In this document: in pieces, positions 45,310-54,150 of the stretch
Position numbering within the stretch: the stretch's first letter is position 1
How the letters are laid out: the number at the start of each line of letters is the position of its first letter
NCBI RefSeq assembly: GCF_007993815.1
Contig: NZ_VJWE01000017.1
Span: 216,694-280,693 of the forward strand
Direction of reading: 5' to 3'
Length of the DNA: 64,000 bases
Source: Acidovorax delafieldii
GTDB lineage: Bacteria; Pseudomonadota; Gammaproteobacteria; Burkholderiales; Burkholderiaceae_C
The notes under the pieces: generated by a model
Told to the model about the DNA's origin: nothing
Database searches by the model: none
What the model saw: the letters and a program-made list of their open reading frames with translations, nothing else
Made by a program: the position numbers and the translations under genes

Positions 45310-45759
45310 ATGTCCAACCTCAACGCCCTCTCTGTCGCAGTCGAAGTGGCCTCTCGCAAGCGGGACGATGCCCGCAAGGTGCTGCAGGACACGCTGGCTG
45401 CCGAGCAGGCAGCACGTGCCCAGCTCGATCAGCTGGAAGACTACGCCCGTGAAACCGAGTCACGCTGGGGCATGAAGGCAGATACGGCCATGCAGCCCGA
45501 AGTGATGTACCACCACTACCACTTCATGGACAGGCTGGGTCATGCGGCCAGCATCCAGACCAGTGTGGTGGGGGACCAGTCTGCGCGGGTGCAAGCTGCC
45601 CAGCGCGCTCTGTTAGCTGCAGAGCTGCGTTTGGCCAGTCTGCGCAAGGTGGTAGACAAGCGACGCAACGACCTCGCCCTGCAGCAACAGCGCAGGGACC
45701 AAAAACAGACCGATGAACGCGCCGCGCTGCAGTATCGCAACGCGGGCCAGGAGAATTGA
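45310..45759 (+). CDS. fliJ: flagellar export stalk protein FliJ
   Basis: The 149-residue protein is almost entirely a two-helix coiled coil (SRKRDDARKVLQDTLAAEQAARAQLDQLEDYARETESRWG and a charged C-terminal helix), the FliJ form. It links FliI to FlhA. It lies 21 bases after fliI and overlaps the fliK start by four bases. Confidence 0.9.
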   Translation: MSNLNALSVAVEVASRKRDDARKVLQDTLAAEQAARAQLDQLEDYARETESRWGMKADTAMQPEVMYHHYHFMDRLGHAASIQTSVVGDQSARVQAAQRALLAAELRLASLRKVVDKRRNDLALQQQRRDQKQTDERAALQYRNAGQEN

Positions 45760-47138
45760 ACATGGAACCGACCAAAGTAGCCTCCTCGCAGGGCACCCAG
45801 CCCGCCCACACGACTCGCGCCAAATCATCGGCCCAGCCTGCTGCCGCAGACGCTAGCGATCCTGCGGCTGGGGGTGGTTTTTTGGCTTTGCTGGCGGCGT
45901 TGGGGGGCGGGGCAGAGGAGAGTACGCTGGGCGATACTTCGGGTGATACTCTTTTATCGTCAGTGGACTACGGCACTGATGCAGCGTCATTGTCTGCGGC
46001 AGACACTTCTGCCGTGGCCGCATGGCAAGGACTGTTTGCTCCAACACAAAGCCGGAATGAGGTTGGAACGTTCAACGGACAGACTGCCTTGGGAGCCTCC
46101 CAGTCCTCCAACCTGGGTTTCGGGGGAATCGCAGCAGTGGGACAGTCAGGTGCGCAAGGGTCTATGGTTTCCCCGGGAACTGCGCTCAACGACATGTTGC
46201 TGGGAGGCATCCCTCAAGGTTTGGTTGCCGAGACGGCGAAGCTGGATGCATCCGCCGATCTCAAAGAGGGGTCTCCGCAAGGGGCCTTGACCGGCTTCGG
46301 ACGTAACTTTTCGCGTATGCAGAGCGCTAGCGCTCAACGAGGCAGTGGCATGGGTGCGGTCGATGCACCCATGGGCTCACCCACGCTGGGGGGCTCTGCT
46401 GCGCGTTCCAACGCCGTGCATGGTTTCTCCGCCACACAGGTTGCCTCCGCCGGAGAGCGGGCTTTCGCAGGCGTGAGTGCTGACGTTACCTTCGATCGGT
46501 CAAGGCTTGCACAGTCAAATCCTGCCACAGGTACGGAGGCGGCAGTGCCTCTCGCCGACGGTCTACTGGCTTCTGCTGGGGCGTTACATGCTTCAGAGTC
46601 ATCGGCTGGCGGGCGTTCCAATGGCGATGGCGCGGGGGCTGGCGGCGCTTGGTCTGAAGGTGCGTCAGGGGGAGGGGCTGTTGAGTCGGGCAACTTCACC
46701 GATGCAACGGTCTTTGCAGAACCTAACGCTTTGGGTGCAGAAGAGCAGGTGGCCGAGCAGGTGGCCTACTGGGTGAACCAGAAGACCCAGAACGCGGAGT
46801 TGACGCTGCAGCGTGATGGTCAGCCGGTGGAGGTGGCTGTGTCTCTGTCGGGCAACGAAGCGCACGTTTCATTCCGCAGCGACCAGCAGCAGACGCGGGA
46901 GCTGCTGGACCAGAGCATGGCGCAGTTGAGTGATCTGTTGCGCAGTGAGGGTTTGGTGTTGTCTGGCATGTCGGTGGGCACATCGGCACGCGACCGTGCC
47001 GGTGGTGGCGAGGCGGGGCAGCAGCGGCCTCGCGACGGGGCACGCCAGGCGCAGGTGGTATCTGCTGTGCCTGCTGGCACAGCCTCGCTGGCGCGCGGTG
47101 GTGGGGCGACAGACCGGGCCGTGGACGTCTTCGTCTGA
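45756..47138 (+). CDS. fliK: flagellar hook-length control protein FliK
   Basis: The 460-residue protein has a long low-complexity, Ser/Gly/Ala-rich N-terminal ruler (residues 1 to about 320). A C-terminal Flg_hook domain follows (QVAYWVNQKTQNAELTLQRDGQPVEVAVSLSGNEAHVSFRSDQQQTRELLDQS-type), the part that touches FlhB. The ruler has a lower GC content and weaker third-position GC bias than its neighbours, as is common for this fast-changing region. It is coupled to fliJ by overlap. Confidence 0.9.
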   Translation: MNMEPTKVASSQGTQPAHTTRAKSSAQPAAADASDPAAGGGFLALLAALGGGAEESTLGDTSGDTLLSSVDYGTDAASLSAADTSAVAAWQGLFAPTQSRNEVGTFNGQTALGASQSSNLGFGGIAAVGQSGAQGSMVSPGTALNDMLLGGIPQGLVAETAKLDASADLKEGSPQGALTGFGRNFSRMQSASAQRGSGMGAVDAPMGSPTLGGSAARSNAVHGFSATQVASAGERAFAGVSADVTFDRSRLAQSNPATGTEAAVPLADGLLASAGALHASESSAGGRSNGDGAGAGGAWSEGASGGGAVESGNFTDATVFAEPNALGAEEQVAEQVAYWVNQKTQNAELTLQRDGQPVEVAVSLSGNEAHVSFRSDQQQTRELLDQSMAQLSDLLRSEGLVLSGMSVGTSARDRAGGGEAGQQRPRDGARQAQVVSAVPAGTASLARGGGATDRAVDVFV

Positions 47139-47333
47139 TTCTGCGGGGTGATGTGGGCGGTCTGTAGTTCTGCTCCCGTCTCCGCAGTCCAGGCGAGCGC
47201 GGTGAATGCCATGGTTTTGGGCTTTTATTCTGGCTATTATTGGTTACACCCCCGACCCATAATGGGCCAACAGGTTGCGCTTGCACTTTGATAGCGTCCG
47301 TTCTGCCTGTTCCCTATCGCAAGGAATTCCATT

Positions 47334-47930
47334 GTGTCAGCCAATACTCCCGCAGCAGCCGCACCCGCCAAAAGCAAGAAGATGCTGTTGATCATCATCG
47401 GCGTGGTGGTGGCTGTGCTAGTGATCGGAGGGGGCGCAGCAGCATGGTTCATCTCCAGTCGGTCGCATGCCGCTGAGGACGAAGAGAGCGGCGGTGCACC
47501 TGCGGCTCACAAGGAGGCGCCTAAGGTAGCCCCCACCTTCCTGCCCCTGGAAAACATGGTGGTCAATCTGGCTGATCCCGGCGGTGATCGCTTTGCGCAG
47601 ATCGGCATTACGTTGGAGCTGGAGGATGCAAAGACTGCAGAACAGGTGAAGCAGTACCTGCCGTCGATCCGCAGTGGAATCCTGATGCTGGTGTCGCAAC
47701 GCACGTCCACGGAGCTGCTGCAGCGCGAGGGCAAGGAAAAGCTCGCTACCGACGTCTTGCGCGAAGTCTCGCGCCCTCTGGGCTACTCGGTGCCGTCAGA
47801 GCGTGAGCGTGCAAAGGCTGCCGCCGCCGCTGAGCAGGACGGAGATGGAGAGGAACGCCCCGCCGCGCGCAAGCGCACAGAGCGCAATCCTGTGCGCAAG
47901 GTGCTCTTTTCGAGCTTCATCATCCAATGA
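47334..47930 (+). CDS. fliL: flagellar basal body protein FliL
   Basis: The 198-residue protein uses a GTG start (47334) with AAGGA before it. It has one membrane segment KMLLIIIGVVVAVLVIGGGAAAWFI (about residues 17-41) and a periplasmic FliL domain with FLPLENMVVNLADPGGDRFAQIGITLELED. Near the C-terminus VRKVLFSSFIIQ is the conserved end. It associates with the stator. The 195 bases between fliK and fliL (47139-47333) show no gene and may hold a promoter. Confidence 0.93.
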   Translation: MSANTPAAAAPAKSKKMLLIIIGVVVAVLVIGGGAAAWFISSRSHAAEDEESGGAPAAHKEAPKVAPTFLPLENMVVNLADPGGDRFAQIGITLELEDAKTAEQVKQYLPSIRSGILMLVSQRTSTELLQREGKEKLATDVLREVSRPLGYSVPSERERAKAAAAAEQDGDGEERPAARKRTERNPVRKVLFSSFIIQ

Positions 47931-47952
47931 GCCAGCCGGGTAAGGACCAGCC

Positions 47953-48957
47953 ATGAGTGATTCATTTCTTTCGCAGGAAGAGGTCGATGCCCTTCTGGAA
48001 GGGGTCACTGGCGAGAGCCAGAAGTCCGTTGAGGAAGTGGCTGAGGCGGGGTCGGTACGCAATTACGACATCTCCAGCCAGGAGCGCATCGTCCGTGGCC
48101 GCATGCCGACGATGGAAATCGTCAACGAGCGGTTTGCACGCAACTTCCGCATTGGGCTCTTCAACTTCATCCGCCGCAGTCCTGAAATTTCGGTGGGGAC
48201 TGTGTCGGTGCAACGCTACAGTGCTTTCCTGCGAGAGCTAGCGGTGCCGACGAACTTCAACATCGTGGCGATCCGCCCCCTGCGAGGCAGCGGACTCATC
48301 GTCTGTGAGCCTTCGCTGGTCTTCGGCATCATTGACACCCTCTATGGCGGGGTCGGTAAGTTCCAGACCCGCATTGAAGGGCGTGATTTTTCGCCTACCG
48401 AGCAGCGTGTCATCAACCGGCTCGTAGATGTGATCTGCGCGGAGTACAAGAAGGCGTGGCAGGGGATCTATCCGCTGGAGCTGGAATACCAGCGCTCGGA
48501 AATGCAACCCCAGTTCGCCAACATTGCTACGCCCAGCGAGATCGTGGTGTCCACGGCCTTTCAGCTGGAAATTGGCGACCTGTCGGGTGCCATCCATATA
48601 TGCATGCCTTATGCAACGCTGGAGCCGATCCGCGATGTACTGTATTCGTCCACGCAGGGCGATTCCATTGAGGTGGACCGCCGTTGGGTGAACGTGCTCA
48701 AGCGTGAAATCCAATCCGCAGAGGTTACGTTGGTGGCGGAGCTGGCGAAGGCCGATGCCACCGTGGAGCAACTGCTGGCCATGAAACCGGGTGACTTCAT
48801 CGAACTGGACCGCGAGCCCCGTATCCGTGCATCGATCGGAGGGGTTCCCATTTTTGAATGCCAGTATGGAACCCACAATTCCAAGTACGCCATCCGCATT
48901 GAAGAGTGCCTGCGCACTTCGGACATGAGTTGGCTGGGAGAGAAGAATGGCAACTGA
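47953..48957 (+). CDS. fliM: flagellar switch protein FliM
   Basis: The 334-residue protein begins with the CheY-P-binding peptide MSDSFLSQEEVDALLEGVTG and has SQERIVRGRMPTMEIVNERFARNFR and the C-terminal SpoA-like domain with VTLVAELAKADATVEQLLAMKPGD. It forms the C ring and is the CheY-P target. It overlaps fliN by 11 bases. Confidence 0.96.
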   Translation: MSDSFLSQEEVDALLEGVTGESQKSVEEVAEAGSVRNYDISSQERIVRGRMPTMEIVNERFARNFRIGLFNFIRRSPEISVGTVSVQRYSAFLRELAVPTNFNIVAIRPLRGSGLIVCEPSLVFGIIDTLYGGVGKFQTRIEGRDFSPTEQRVINRLVDVICAEYKKAWQGIYPLELEYQRSEMQPQFANIATPSEIVVSTAFQLEIGDLSGAIHICMPYATLEPIRDVLYSSTQGDSIEVDRRWVNVLKREIQSAEVTLVAELAKADATVEQLLAMKPGDFIELDREPRIRASIGGVPIFECQYGTHNSKYAIRIEECLRTSDMSWLGEKNGN

Positions 48958-49387
48958 AGAAGACAACAAGGACGCAGGCGCGGATGACCCGTTTGCGGGT
49001 TGGGCCGAGGCGCTTGAAGAGCAGAAGCGGACGGACGAAAAACCGGCGGACGCAGAGCAGGGCGGGCCACTTTCCGGCGAGCCCGTGCGACCATTTTCCG
49101 GTGCTGCGAGTGGTGATACCGTCAACGACATCAACATGGTGCTGGATATTCCGGTGCAGCTGTCGGTGGAGTTGGGGCGCACCAAAGTGCCCATCAAGTA
49201 CATCCTTCAACTGGCACAAGGTTCGGTGGTGGAGCTGGATGCACTGGCAGGCGAGCCCATGGATGTGCTGGTCAATGGCTACCTTATCGCCCAAGGCGAA
49301 GTGGTGGTGGTCAATGACAAGTTTGGTATCCGCCTGACCGATGTGGTCACGCCGTCGGAACGTTTGCGGCGGGTGAGCCGTGGATAG
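48947..49387 (+). CDS. fliN: flagellar switch protein FliN
   Basis: The 146-residue protein has an acidic N-terminal extension and the SpoA domain MVLDIPVQLSVELGRTKVPIKYILQLAQGSVVELDALAGEPMDVLVNGYLIAQGEVVVVNDKFGIRL-type (about residues 64-130). It forms the base of the C ring and binds FliH. It overlaps fliO by eight bases. Confidence 0.95.
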   Translation: MATEEDNKDAGADDPFAGWAEALEEQKRTDEKPADAEQGGPLSGEPVRPFSGAASGDTVNDINMVLDIPVQLSVELGRTKVPIKYILQLAQGSVVELDALAGEPMDVLVNGYLIAQGEVVVVNDKFGIRLTDVVTPSERLRRVSRG

Positions 49388-49760
49388 TGGGAGCATGACC
49401 CAGACGCTGCTGGTCGTGGTGCTTTTTGTGGGCGCCATGGCTTTGCTTCCCTGGGCTGTGCGCCGGCTGCAGCAGCGCCAGTCCTCCGGGACGCTGGCTG
49501 CCGGGGTGGCGTCACGCGTGGTGTCTGCAGTGGCCGTCGGCCCTCAACAGCGGGTAGTGACGGTGGAAGTCGGCCCTGAACATGCGCGTACTTGGCTGGT
49601 GCTGGGCGTCACCGCTCAACAGGTCAGTTGCCTCCACGTGCTACCAGTGGCGGCCAAGGGGGCTGGGGACGCCGTGAACGTTTCACTGCCGACAGAACCA
49701 TCGTTTGCTCACGAGATGCGAGCTGCGTCCGCTGATTCTGGAAAGTCCGCGCATGTCTGA
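49380..49760 (+). CDS. fliO: flagellar export assembly protein FliO
   Basis: The 126-residue protein has one N-terminal membrane segment (LLVVVLFVGAMALLPWAV) and a FliO-like beta region QQRVVTVEVGPEHARTWLVLGVTAQQVSCLHVLP. It helps assemble FliP. The start is a GTG (49380) overlapping fliN; ATG 49395 is an alternative. It overlaps fliP by eight bases. Confidence 0.88.
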   Translation: MDSGSMTQTLLVVVLFVGAMALLPWAVRRLQQRQSSGTLAAGVASRVVSAVAVGPQQRVVTVEVGPEHARTWLVLGVTAQQVSCLHVLPVAAKGAGDAVNVSLPTEPSFAHEMRAASADSGKSAHV

Positions 49761-50544
49761 GCTCGCATCCTTGCTTCCAAGGCTCGTAGCGCGAACAGCT
49801 GGGCGTGCTTTGCCTTGGGCCGTTGCTGTTGCCAGCGTGGTAGCGCATGGCTCCGCTTGGGCTCAAAGTCCGGGCGCATTGCCACTGGTTGTTGGCAGTG
49901 GGCCATCTGGCGCCAGCTACTCGGTACCCATTCAGACACTGCTGTTTTTCACGGCGTTGTCTTTTTTGCCCGCTGTGCTGCTGATGATGACGGGCTTTAC
50001 ACGGATTGTGATTGTGCTGTCCTTGCTGCGTCAGGCCTTGGGGACGCAATCGGCTCCTCCCAATCAGGTCATCATCGGGCTGTCACTGTTCCTGACCTTT
50101 TTTGTCATGGGCCCGACGCTGGACCGTGTGTACCAGGACGCTTACGTTCCCTATACCAACAACACCATCAGCTTCGAACAGGCGCTGGACAGGGCAGAGG
50201 CGCCGATGCGCAGCTTCATGCTCAAGCAGACGCGGCAATCTGACTTTGCGCTGTTTTCCAGGCTGGCACGTCTTGATCCCAAAGTGACGGCTGAGACGGC
50301 GCCCATCCGTGTGCTGGTGCCGGCCTTTGTGACCAGCGAGCTCAAATCGGCGTTTCAGATCGGGTTCATGATTTTCATCCCGTTTCTTGTCATCGACATG
50401 GTGGTGTCCAGCATCCTCATGTCCCTGGGCATGATGATGTTGTCCCCGGTGTTGGTGGCATTGCCGTTCAAGCTGATGCTGTTTGTGCTGGCAGACGGCT
50501 GGAACCTGCTGATCGGCTCATTGGCCGCCAGCTTCGTCACCTAG
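49753..50544 (+). CDS. fliP: flagellar export gate protein FliP
   Basis: The 263-residue protein has a cleavable signal peptide (to about AWA, residue 37) and the FliP block PIQTLLFFTALSFLPAVLLMMTGFTRIVIVLSLLRQALG. The conserved periplasmic FMLKQTRQSDFALFSRLA leads to three further membrane segments. It forms the export gate with FliQ and FliR. The ATG at 49753 was chosen because it gives a normal signal peptide. Confidence 0.95.
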   Translation: MSELASLLPRLVARTAGRALPWAVAVASVVAHGSAWAQSPGALPLVVGSGPSGASYSVPIQTLLFFTALSFLPAVLLMMTGFTRIVIVLSLLRQALGTQSAPPNQVIIGLSLFLTFFVMGPTLDRVYQDAYVPYTNNTISFEQALDRAEAPMRSFMLKQTRQSDFALFSRLARLDPKVTAETAPIRVLVPAFVTSELKSAFQIGFMIFIPFLVIDMVVSSILMSLGMMMLSPVLVALPFKLMLFVLADGWNLLIGSLAASFVT

Positions 50545-50555
50545 AGGATTCCGCC

Positions 50556-50825
50556 ATGACTTCACAAATGGTGCTGACCATTGGGCGTGACGCCCTCACC
50601 CTGCTGCTGATGATTTCCATGCCAGTGCTGGGGGTGGTCATGGCGGTGGGCTTGTTGGTCAGTATTTTTCAGGCTGTCACGCAGATCCATGAAGCAACGC
50701 TGGCGTTTGTGCCCAAGCTGATTGCGGCCATGGTCGTTTTTGCGATTGCTGGGCCTTGGATGCTCAGTACCCTGGTGGACTTCATCCGCCGGACAATCGA
50801 ATCGATCCCGTCGATGATTGGATAG
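50556..50825 (+). CDS. fliQ: flagellar export gate protein FliQ
   Basis: The 89-residue protein has the two membrane segments and the conserved ISMPVLGVVMAVGLLVSIFQAVTQIHEATLAFVPKLIA-type sequence of FliQ. It lies 11 bases after fliP. A 125-base gap follows before fliR (50826-50950), with no gene seen. Confidence 0.96.
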   Translation: MTSQMVLTIGRDALTLLLMISMPVLGVVMAVGLLVSIFQAVTQIHEATLAFVPKLIAAMVVFAIAGPWMLSTLVDFIRRTIESIPSMIG

Positions 50826-50950
50826 CACATGCCAATCTGGGCACTTGGCGGCCTCAGGACAATGCTGGGCTGCTGGAGTCAGCGACGAGCACTGGGGGCG
50901 GCCGTGCCTTGGCCGTCAATGCGCCCCGGCCTCGCCGGTGGAGGAGGGGC

Positions 50951-51721
50951 GTGATCACCTTCTCCGAAGCTCAGATCATGGCATGGCTGTCTCCCATTCT
51001 GTGGCCCTTTTTGCGCGTGCTGGCATTGTTTTCCGTGGCCCCAGTGTTCTCCATGCGGGTCGTGCCCATGCGCGTAAAAATCGGTCTCGCTTTCCTTGTG
51101 GCCTTGTGTGCGCAAGGTGTTCTGGGCGAGCAGCCTGTCATCAGCGTGAACGGCCGTGAGGCGCTGGGCACGGTGGCGCAGCAGGTGGCTGTGGGGCTGG
51201 CGATCGGCTTTTCGGTTCGCTTGGTGTTCACAGCCGTTGAGCTGGCTGGTGAAATCATTGGCCTGCAGATGGGGCTCAACTTTGCATCGTTCTTTGACCC
51301 CACCTCCAACGGTCAGATCAGCGCCGTGGCCCGGTTTTTTGGCCACATGTCCATGCTGCTCTTCATTGTCATCAATGGCCATTTGTTGATATTGATGGCC
51401 GTGGTCAAAAGTTTTGACCGCTTTCCAGTCGATGGAAATTTTCTGCAGGCGTTGGGACAGATGCGGTTGTATGAGTTGGGTGCTTCGCTCTTTTCCAGCG
51501 CGCTCTGGATTGCCATGCCCATGATTGCGCTGCTCTTGTTCGTCAACCTGACCATGGGCATCATCTCGCGTGTGGCGCCGCAAATGAATATCTATGCGGT
51601 GGGTTTCCCAGTCACGCTCACGGTGGGGATGCTGGGCATAGCGGCAACGTTGCCGATGCTGGAGCAACCGGTGTTGGCGTTGATGCAACAAGCCGTGGAT
51701 CTGTTCTCTGTTGGCAGGTAG
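50951..51721 (+). CDS. fliR: flagellar export gate protein FliR
   Basis: The 256-residue protein has six or so membrane segments and FliR motifs: MAWLSPILWPFLRVLALFSVAPVFSMRVVPMRVKIGLAFLVALC and AVELAGEIIGLQMGLNFASFFDP. The GTG at 50951, with GAGGAGGGG just before it, was chosen by family length; an ATG at 50987 (MAWL) is possible. It converges with the response regulator gene with only nine bases between stop codons, so there is no room for a separate terminator. Confidence 0.94.
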   Translation: MITFSEAQIMAWLSPILWPFLRVLALFSVAPVFSMRVVPMRVKIGLAFLVALCAQGVLGEQPVISVNGREALGTVAQQVAVGLAIGFSVRLVFTAVELAGEIIGLQMGLNFASFFDPTSNGQISAVARFFGHMSMLLFIVINGHLLILMAVVKSFDRFPVDGNFLQALGQMRLYELGASLFSSALWIAMPMIALLLFVNLTMGIISRVAPQMNIYAVGFPVTLTVGMLGIAATLPMLEQPVLALMQQAVDLFSVGR

Positions 51722-51730
51722 GGCCGTTAG

Positions 51731-52360
51731 TTACACCAGCTGATTGCGGATGGCGTAAACGGTGAGTTCAGCATTGTTCGAAAGCTTCAATTTTTCGAGA
51801 ACCCGTGAGCGGTACACACTCACGGTTTTAGGACTCAGCATCAATTCATCGGCAATGTCAGACAGGCGCCGCCCCGATGCAATCTTGACCAGGGTTTGCA
51901 GCTCTCGTTCGGAAAGCGCCGCATGGGGCACCTCCGGCGTGGGTTGAGCCAGGCTGTCCGCAAGCATCTGGGCCACTTCGGCAGTGAGGTACTTGCGCCC
52001 CTGCATCACCGTGCGCACTGCCGCAATCAGCTCCACCGGATCGCCGGCCTTGTTGGCGTAGCCTTGGGCTCCCGCCTTGAGGCAGCGCAGCGCGTATTGA
52101 TCCTCGGGGTACATCGAAACCACCAGCACCCGGATGGTCGAGTGGGTCTCGCGCAGGCTGGCCAGTACTTCCAGGCCGCTGCGTCCGGGCATGCTCAGGT
52201 CCAGCAGCAGCACATCACAGGCAGCCGTGCGCAGAACTTCACGCAGCTCAGAGTACCCGCCCGCTTCGCCGGTCACCTGAATGTCCGGTGCTTCGGCGAG
52301 TGTGTCGCGAATGCCGCGCCGCAATACGGCATGGTCGTCGCACAAGACGACATGGATCAC
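51731..52360 (-). CDS. NarL/FixJ-type response regulator
   Basis: The 209-residue protein has a receiver domain (VVLCDDHAVLRRGI, phospho-Asp in DVLLLDLSMPGRSG, VSMYPEDQYALRCLKAGAQGYANKAGD). A C-terminal LuxR-type HTH follows (LSERELQTLVKIASGRRLSDIADELMLSPKTVSVYRSRVLEKL). The GTG start at 52360 overlaps the stop of the kinase gene (GTGA), so the two are coupled. It is transcribed against fliR. Targets are unknown; its place within the flagellar locus hints at motility genes. Confidence 0.9.
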   Translation of the reverse strand: MIHVVLCDDHAVLRRGIRDTLAEAPDIQVTGEAGGYSELREVLRTAACDVLLLDLSMPGRSGLEVLASLRETHSTIRVLVVSMYPEDQYALRCLKAGAQGYANKAGDPVELIAAVRTVMQGRKYLTAEVAQMLADSLAQPTPEVPHAALSERELQTLVKIASGRRLSDIADELMLSPKTVSVYRSRVLEKLKLSNNAELTVYAIRNQLV

Positions 52361-53466
52361 TGGGCATCTCCTGGAGCGGATTTTGAAGGAGATGGTAACG
52401 GGACGGACAGAATGACCGACGTGCCCTTGCCCGGCCGACTGCTGATGTCCAGCCATCCCCCTACGGTGCGTGCACGCTCTTGAAGGCCCTTGAGGCCGAA
52501 GGCTTTTGGTTTGTCGCGAACTGTGGAATCCATGCCACGGCCATTGTCCGCGACCTCCAGGGTCAGTACCCCTTCCTTGTCAGACAGTTCAATGTCCACC
52601 TTGCTGGGCTGCGCGTGCTTGGAGATATTGGTCAATGCTTCTTGGGCAGTACGGTATGCCACCAATTGAATGTCGGTGGGTATATCGATGGTTTCGCTGC
52701 TGCTCTGCATCCTTGTGGTGATGCCCGTCCTGCGCTCAAAGCCCGTGGCCAGCCACTGGACAGCCGCCACCAGCCCTTGTTCCAGGATGGGTGGGCGCAG
52801 GTTCATCATGATGCGCTGGCTGGCGCCGATCGCGTGTTGCAGCATGTCCACCGCAGAGGTGGCATGCTCTTGCATGGCAGGATCGGTACTGTGGCGCCCT
52901 ATCCAGGCTACGTCAAAGCGTACTGCGGTCAGTGCGCCACCAATGTCGTCGTGGATCTCGCGAGCGATGGCGGCCCGCTCATGCTCGATGGAGGTCTGCA
53001 GATGCTCGGCCAGCTCGGCCAAGCGGCGTTGCGACGTGGCCAGCTCGGCAATAGCCTGCTCGCGCGCGTTGCGTGCTTCGTGCACTTCCAGGGTGCGGGC
53101 AATTACATGCGGGAGGCGCTGGATATCGTCCTTGAGCAGATAGTCCGCTACCCCGAGCCGCATCGCGTCAACCGCTGCAGGCTCGCCAATGGCACCTGAA
53201 AGCAGCACAAAAGGTGGGTGATGCGGTTTTTGCGCCACATGGGCCCAGGCATCCAATGCGGTGAAGCCTGGCAGGCGGTAATCTGCCAGGATGATGTCAA
53301 AGTGGCCGCCGTCTGTCAGTCTTTGGAATTCAGAAAGGGTGTCAACCCGCTGGAGGTGGCAACGGAGCCCTGATCGGCGCAACGCACGCGCTGCCAATTC
53401 GTGATCGGCCGGTGAATCTTCAAGATGGAGGATTTCAAGGGTCTGGTCTGGTGTTGCAGGGCCCAT
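52357..53466 (-). CDS. cytoplasmic histidine kinase with N-terminal receiver domain
   Basis: The 369-residue protein has a receiver domain first (residues about 10-125, with LHLEDSPADHELAARAL, phospho-Asp in IILADYRLPG and YLLKDD). A coiled segment follows, then a HisKA_3 domain with the phospho-His in REIHDDIGGALTAVRFD and a HATPase with EALTNISKHA, VADNGRGM and FGLKGLQERA. It has no membrane segment or sensory domain, so its own receiver is the probable input. I chose the ATG at 53466; a TTG at 53499 would add 11 residues. It probably phosphorylates the coupled NarL-type regulator. Confidence 0.88.
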   Translation of the reverse strand: MGPATPDQTLEILHLEDSPADHELAARALRRSGLRCHLQRVDTLSEFQRLTDGGHFDIILADYRLPGFTALDAWAHVAQKPHHPPFVLLSGAIGEPAAVDAMRLGVADYLLKDDIQRLPHVIARTLEVHEARNAREQAIAELATSQRRLAELAEHLQTSIEHERAAIAREIHDDIGGALTAVRFDVAWIGRHSTDPAMQEHATSAVDMLQHAIGASQRIMMNLRPPILEQGLVAAVQWLATGFERRTGITTRMQSSSETIDIPTDIQLVAYRTAQEALTNISKHAQPSKVDIELSDKEGVLTLEVADNGRGMDSTVRDKPKAFGLKGLQERARTVGGWLDISSRPGKGTSVILSVPLPSPSKSAPGDAQ

Positions 53467-53654
53467 AGGAGCGCTATCATAGGATACAAATTGGAACAAA
53501 CAAGGGTGTTTGTCCGGTTGGGATGGTTTGTGCGTCAGCGTCCAATGGGCGCGGATGCTCCGGTTTGCTCGGGGGCCTTGGCAGGTTACTGATGCAAGTA
53601 TCGTAGTCCTGTGTATTTGCGTGTTTTGCTGCTACGTGCTGCTATGGAGAAACG

Positions 53655-54101
53655 ATGCAATCTACGCTAACAACGCCTGGAGGACCTGCTGTCCAGGTTC
53701 CCGTCATGGTGGCGGCAGAGCTGCAGGACTCTTTGTTGGTCGTGATGCACGACTTGCACCGCCTGGAAGGCTTGCTGAACCACGCCACCGACAACCTGCT
53801 GGAGCGGTTTGGAGAGGCAAACGCCATGTTGACAGATGCTGTAGTGGCGGACTCCCCGGAGTTGGTGGCCGCGCGTACGGCGTTGCGCAGCGCAGTGACT
53901 GAGCTGCAGTTCCAGGACATGGCCTCCCAACTGATATGGCACACCACCAAGGTGCTGCAGGGCTGTGCCTTCCGGCTGGCCTCGGAAGCCATGGGGCATG
54001 AAGAAGGTGAAGATGCCGCGCCCTTTGCGGAGATGGCGCCCGACAGGCCGAACCCTGTCACCCAAAGCGAGATGGATGCAGGTTCTGTGGACCTGTTTTG
54101 A
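53655..54101 (+). CDS. small CheZ-like protein (putative CheY phosphatase)
   Basis: The 148-residue, mainly helical protein (about residues 18-112) carries ELQFQDMASQLIWHT, in which Asp 88 and Gln 92 have the spacing and context of the catalytic pair of CheZ (compare AQDFHDLTGQVIARV in cheZ at 30709-31326). It lacks the DDLLxSLGF tail. After an acidic, proline-rich linker it ends GSVDLF, the same six residues that end CheD (58282-59031). GGAG precedes the ATG. It heads the che operon, 49 bases before cheY2. Phosphatase activity is inference from the residue pair. Confidence 0.6.
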   Translation: MQSTLTTPGGPAVQVPVMVAAELQDSLLVVMHDLHRLEGLLNHATDNLLERFGEANAMLTDAVVADSPELVAARTALRSAVTELQFQDMASQLIWHTTKVLQGCAFRLASEAMGHEEGEDAAPFAEMAPDRPNPVTQSEMDAGSVDLF

Positions 54102-54150
54102 CGTTCACATCACTGGTTACCTTATATATTCAAGTCAGTTGGAGCCATAC

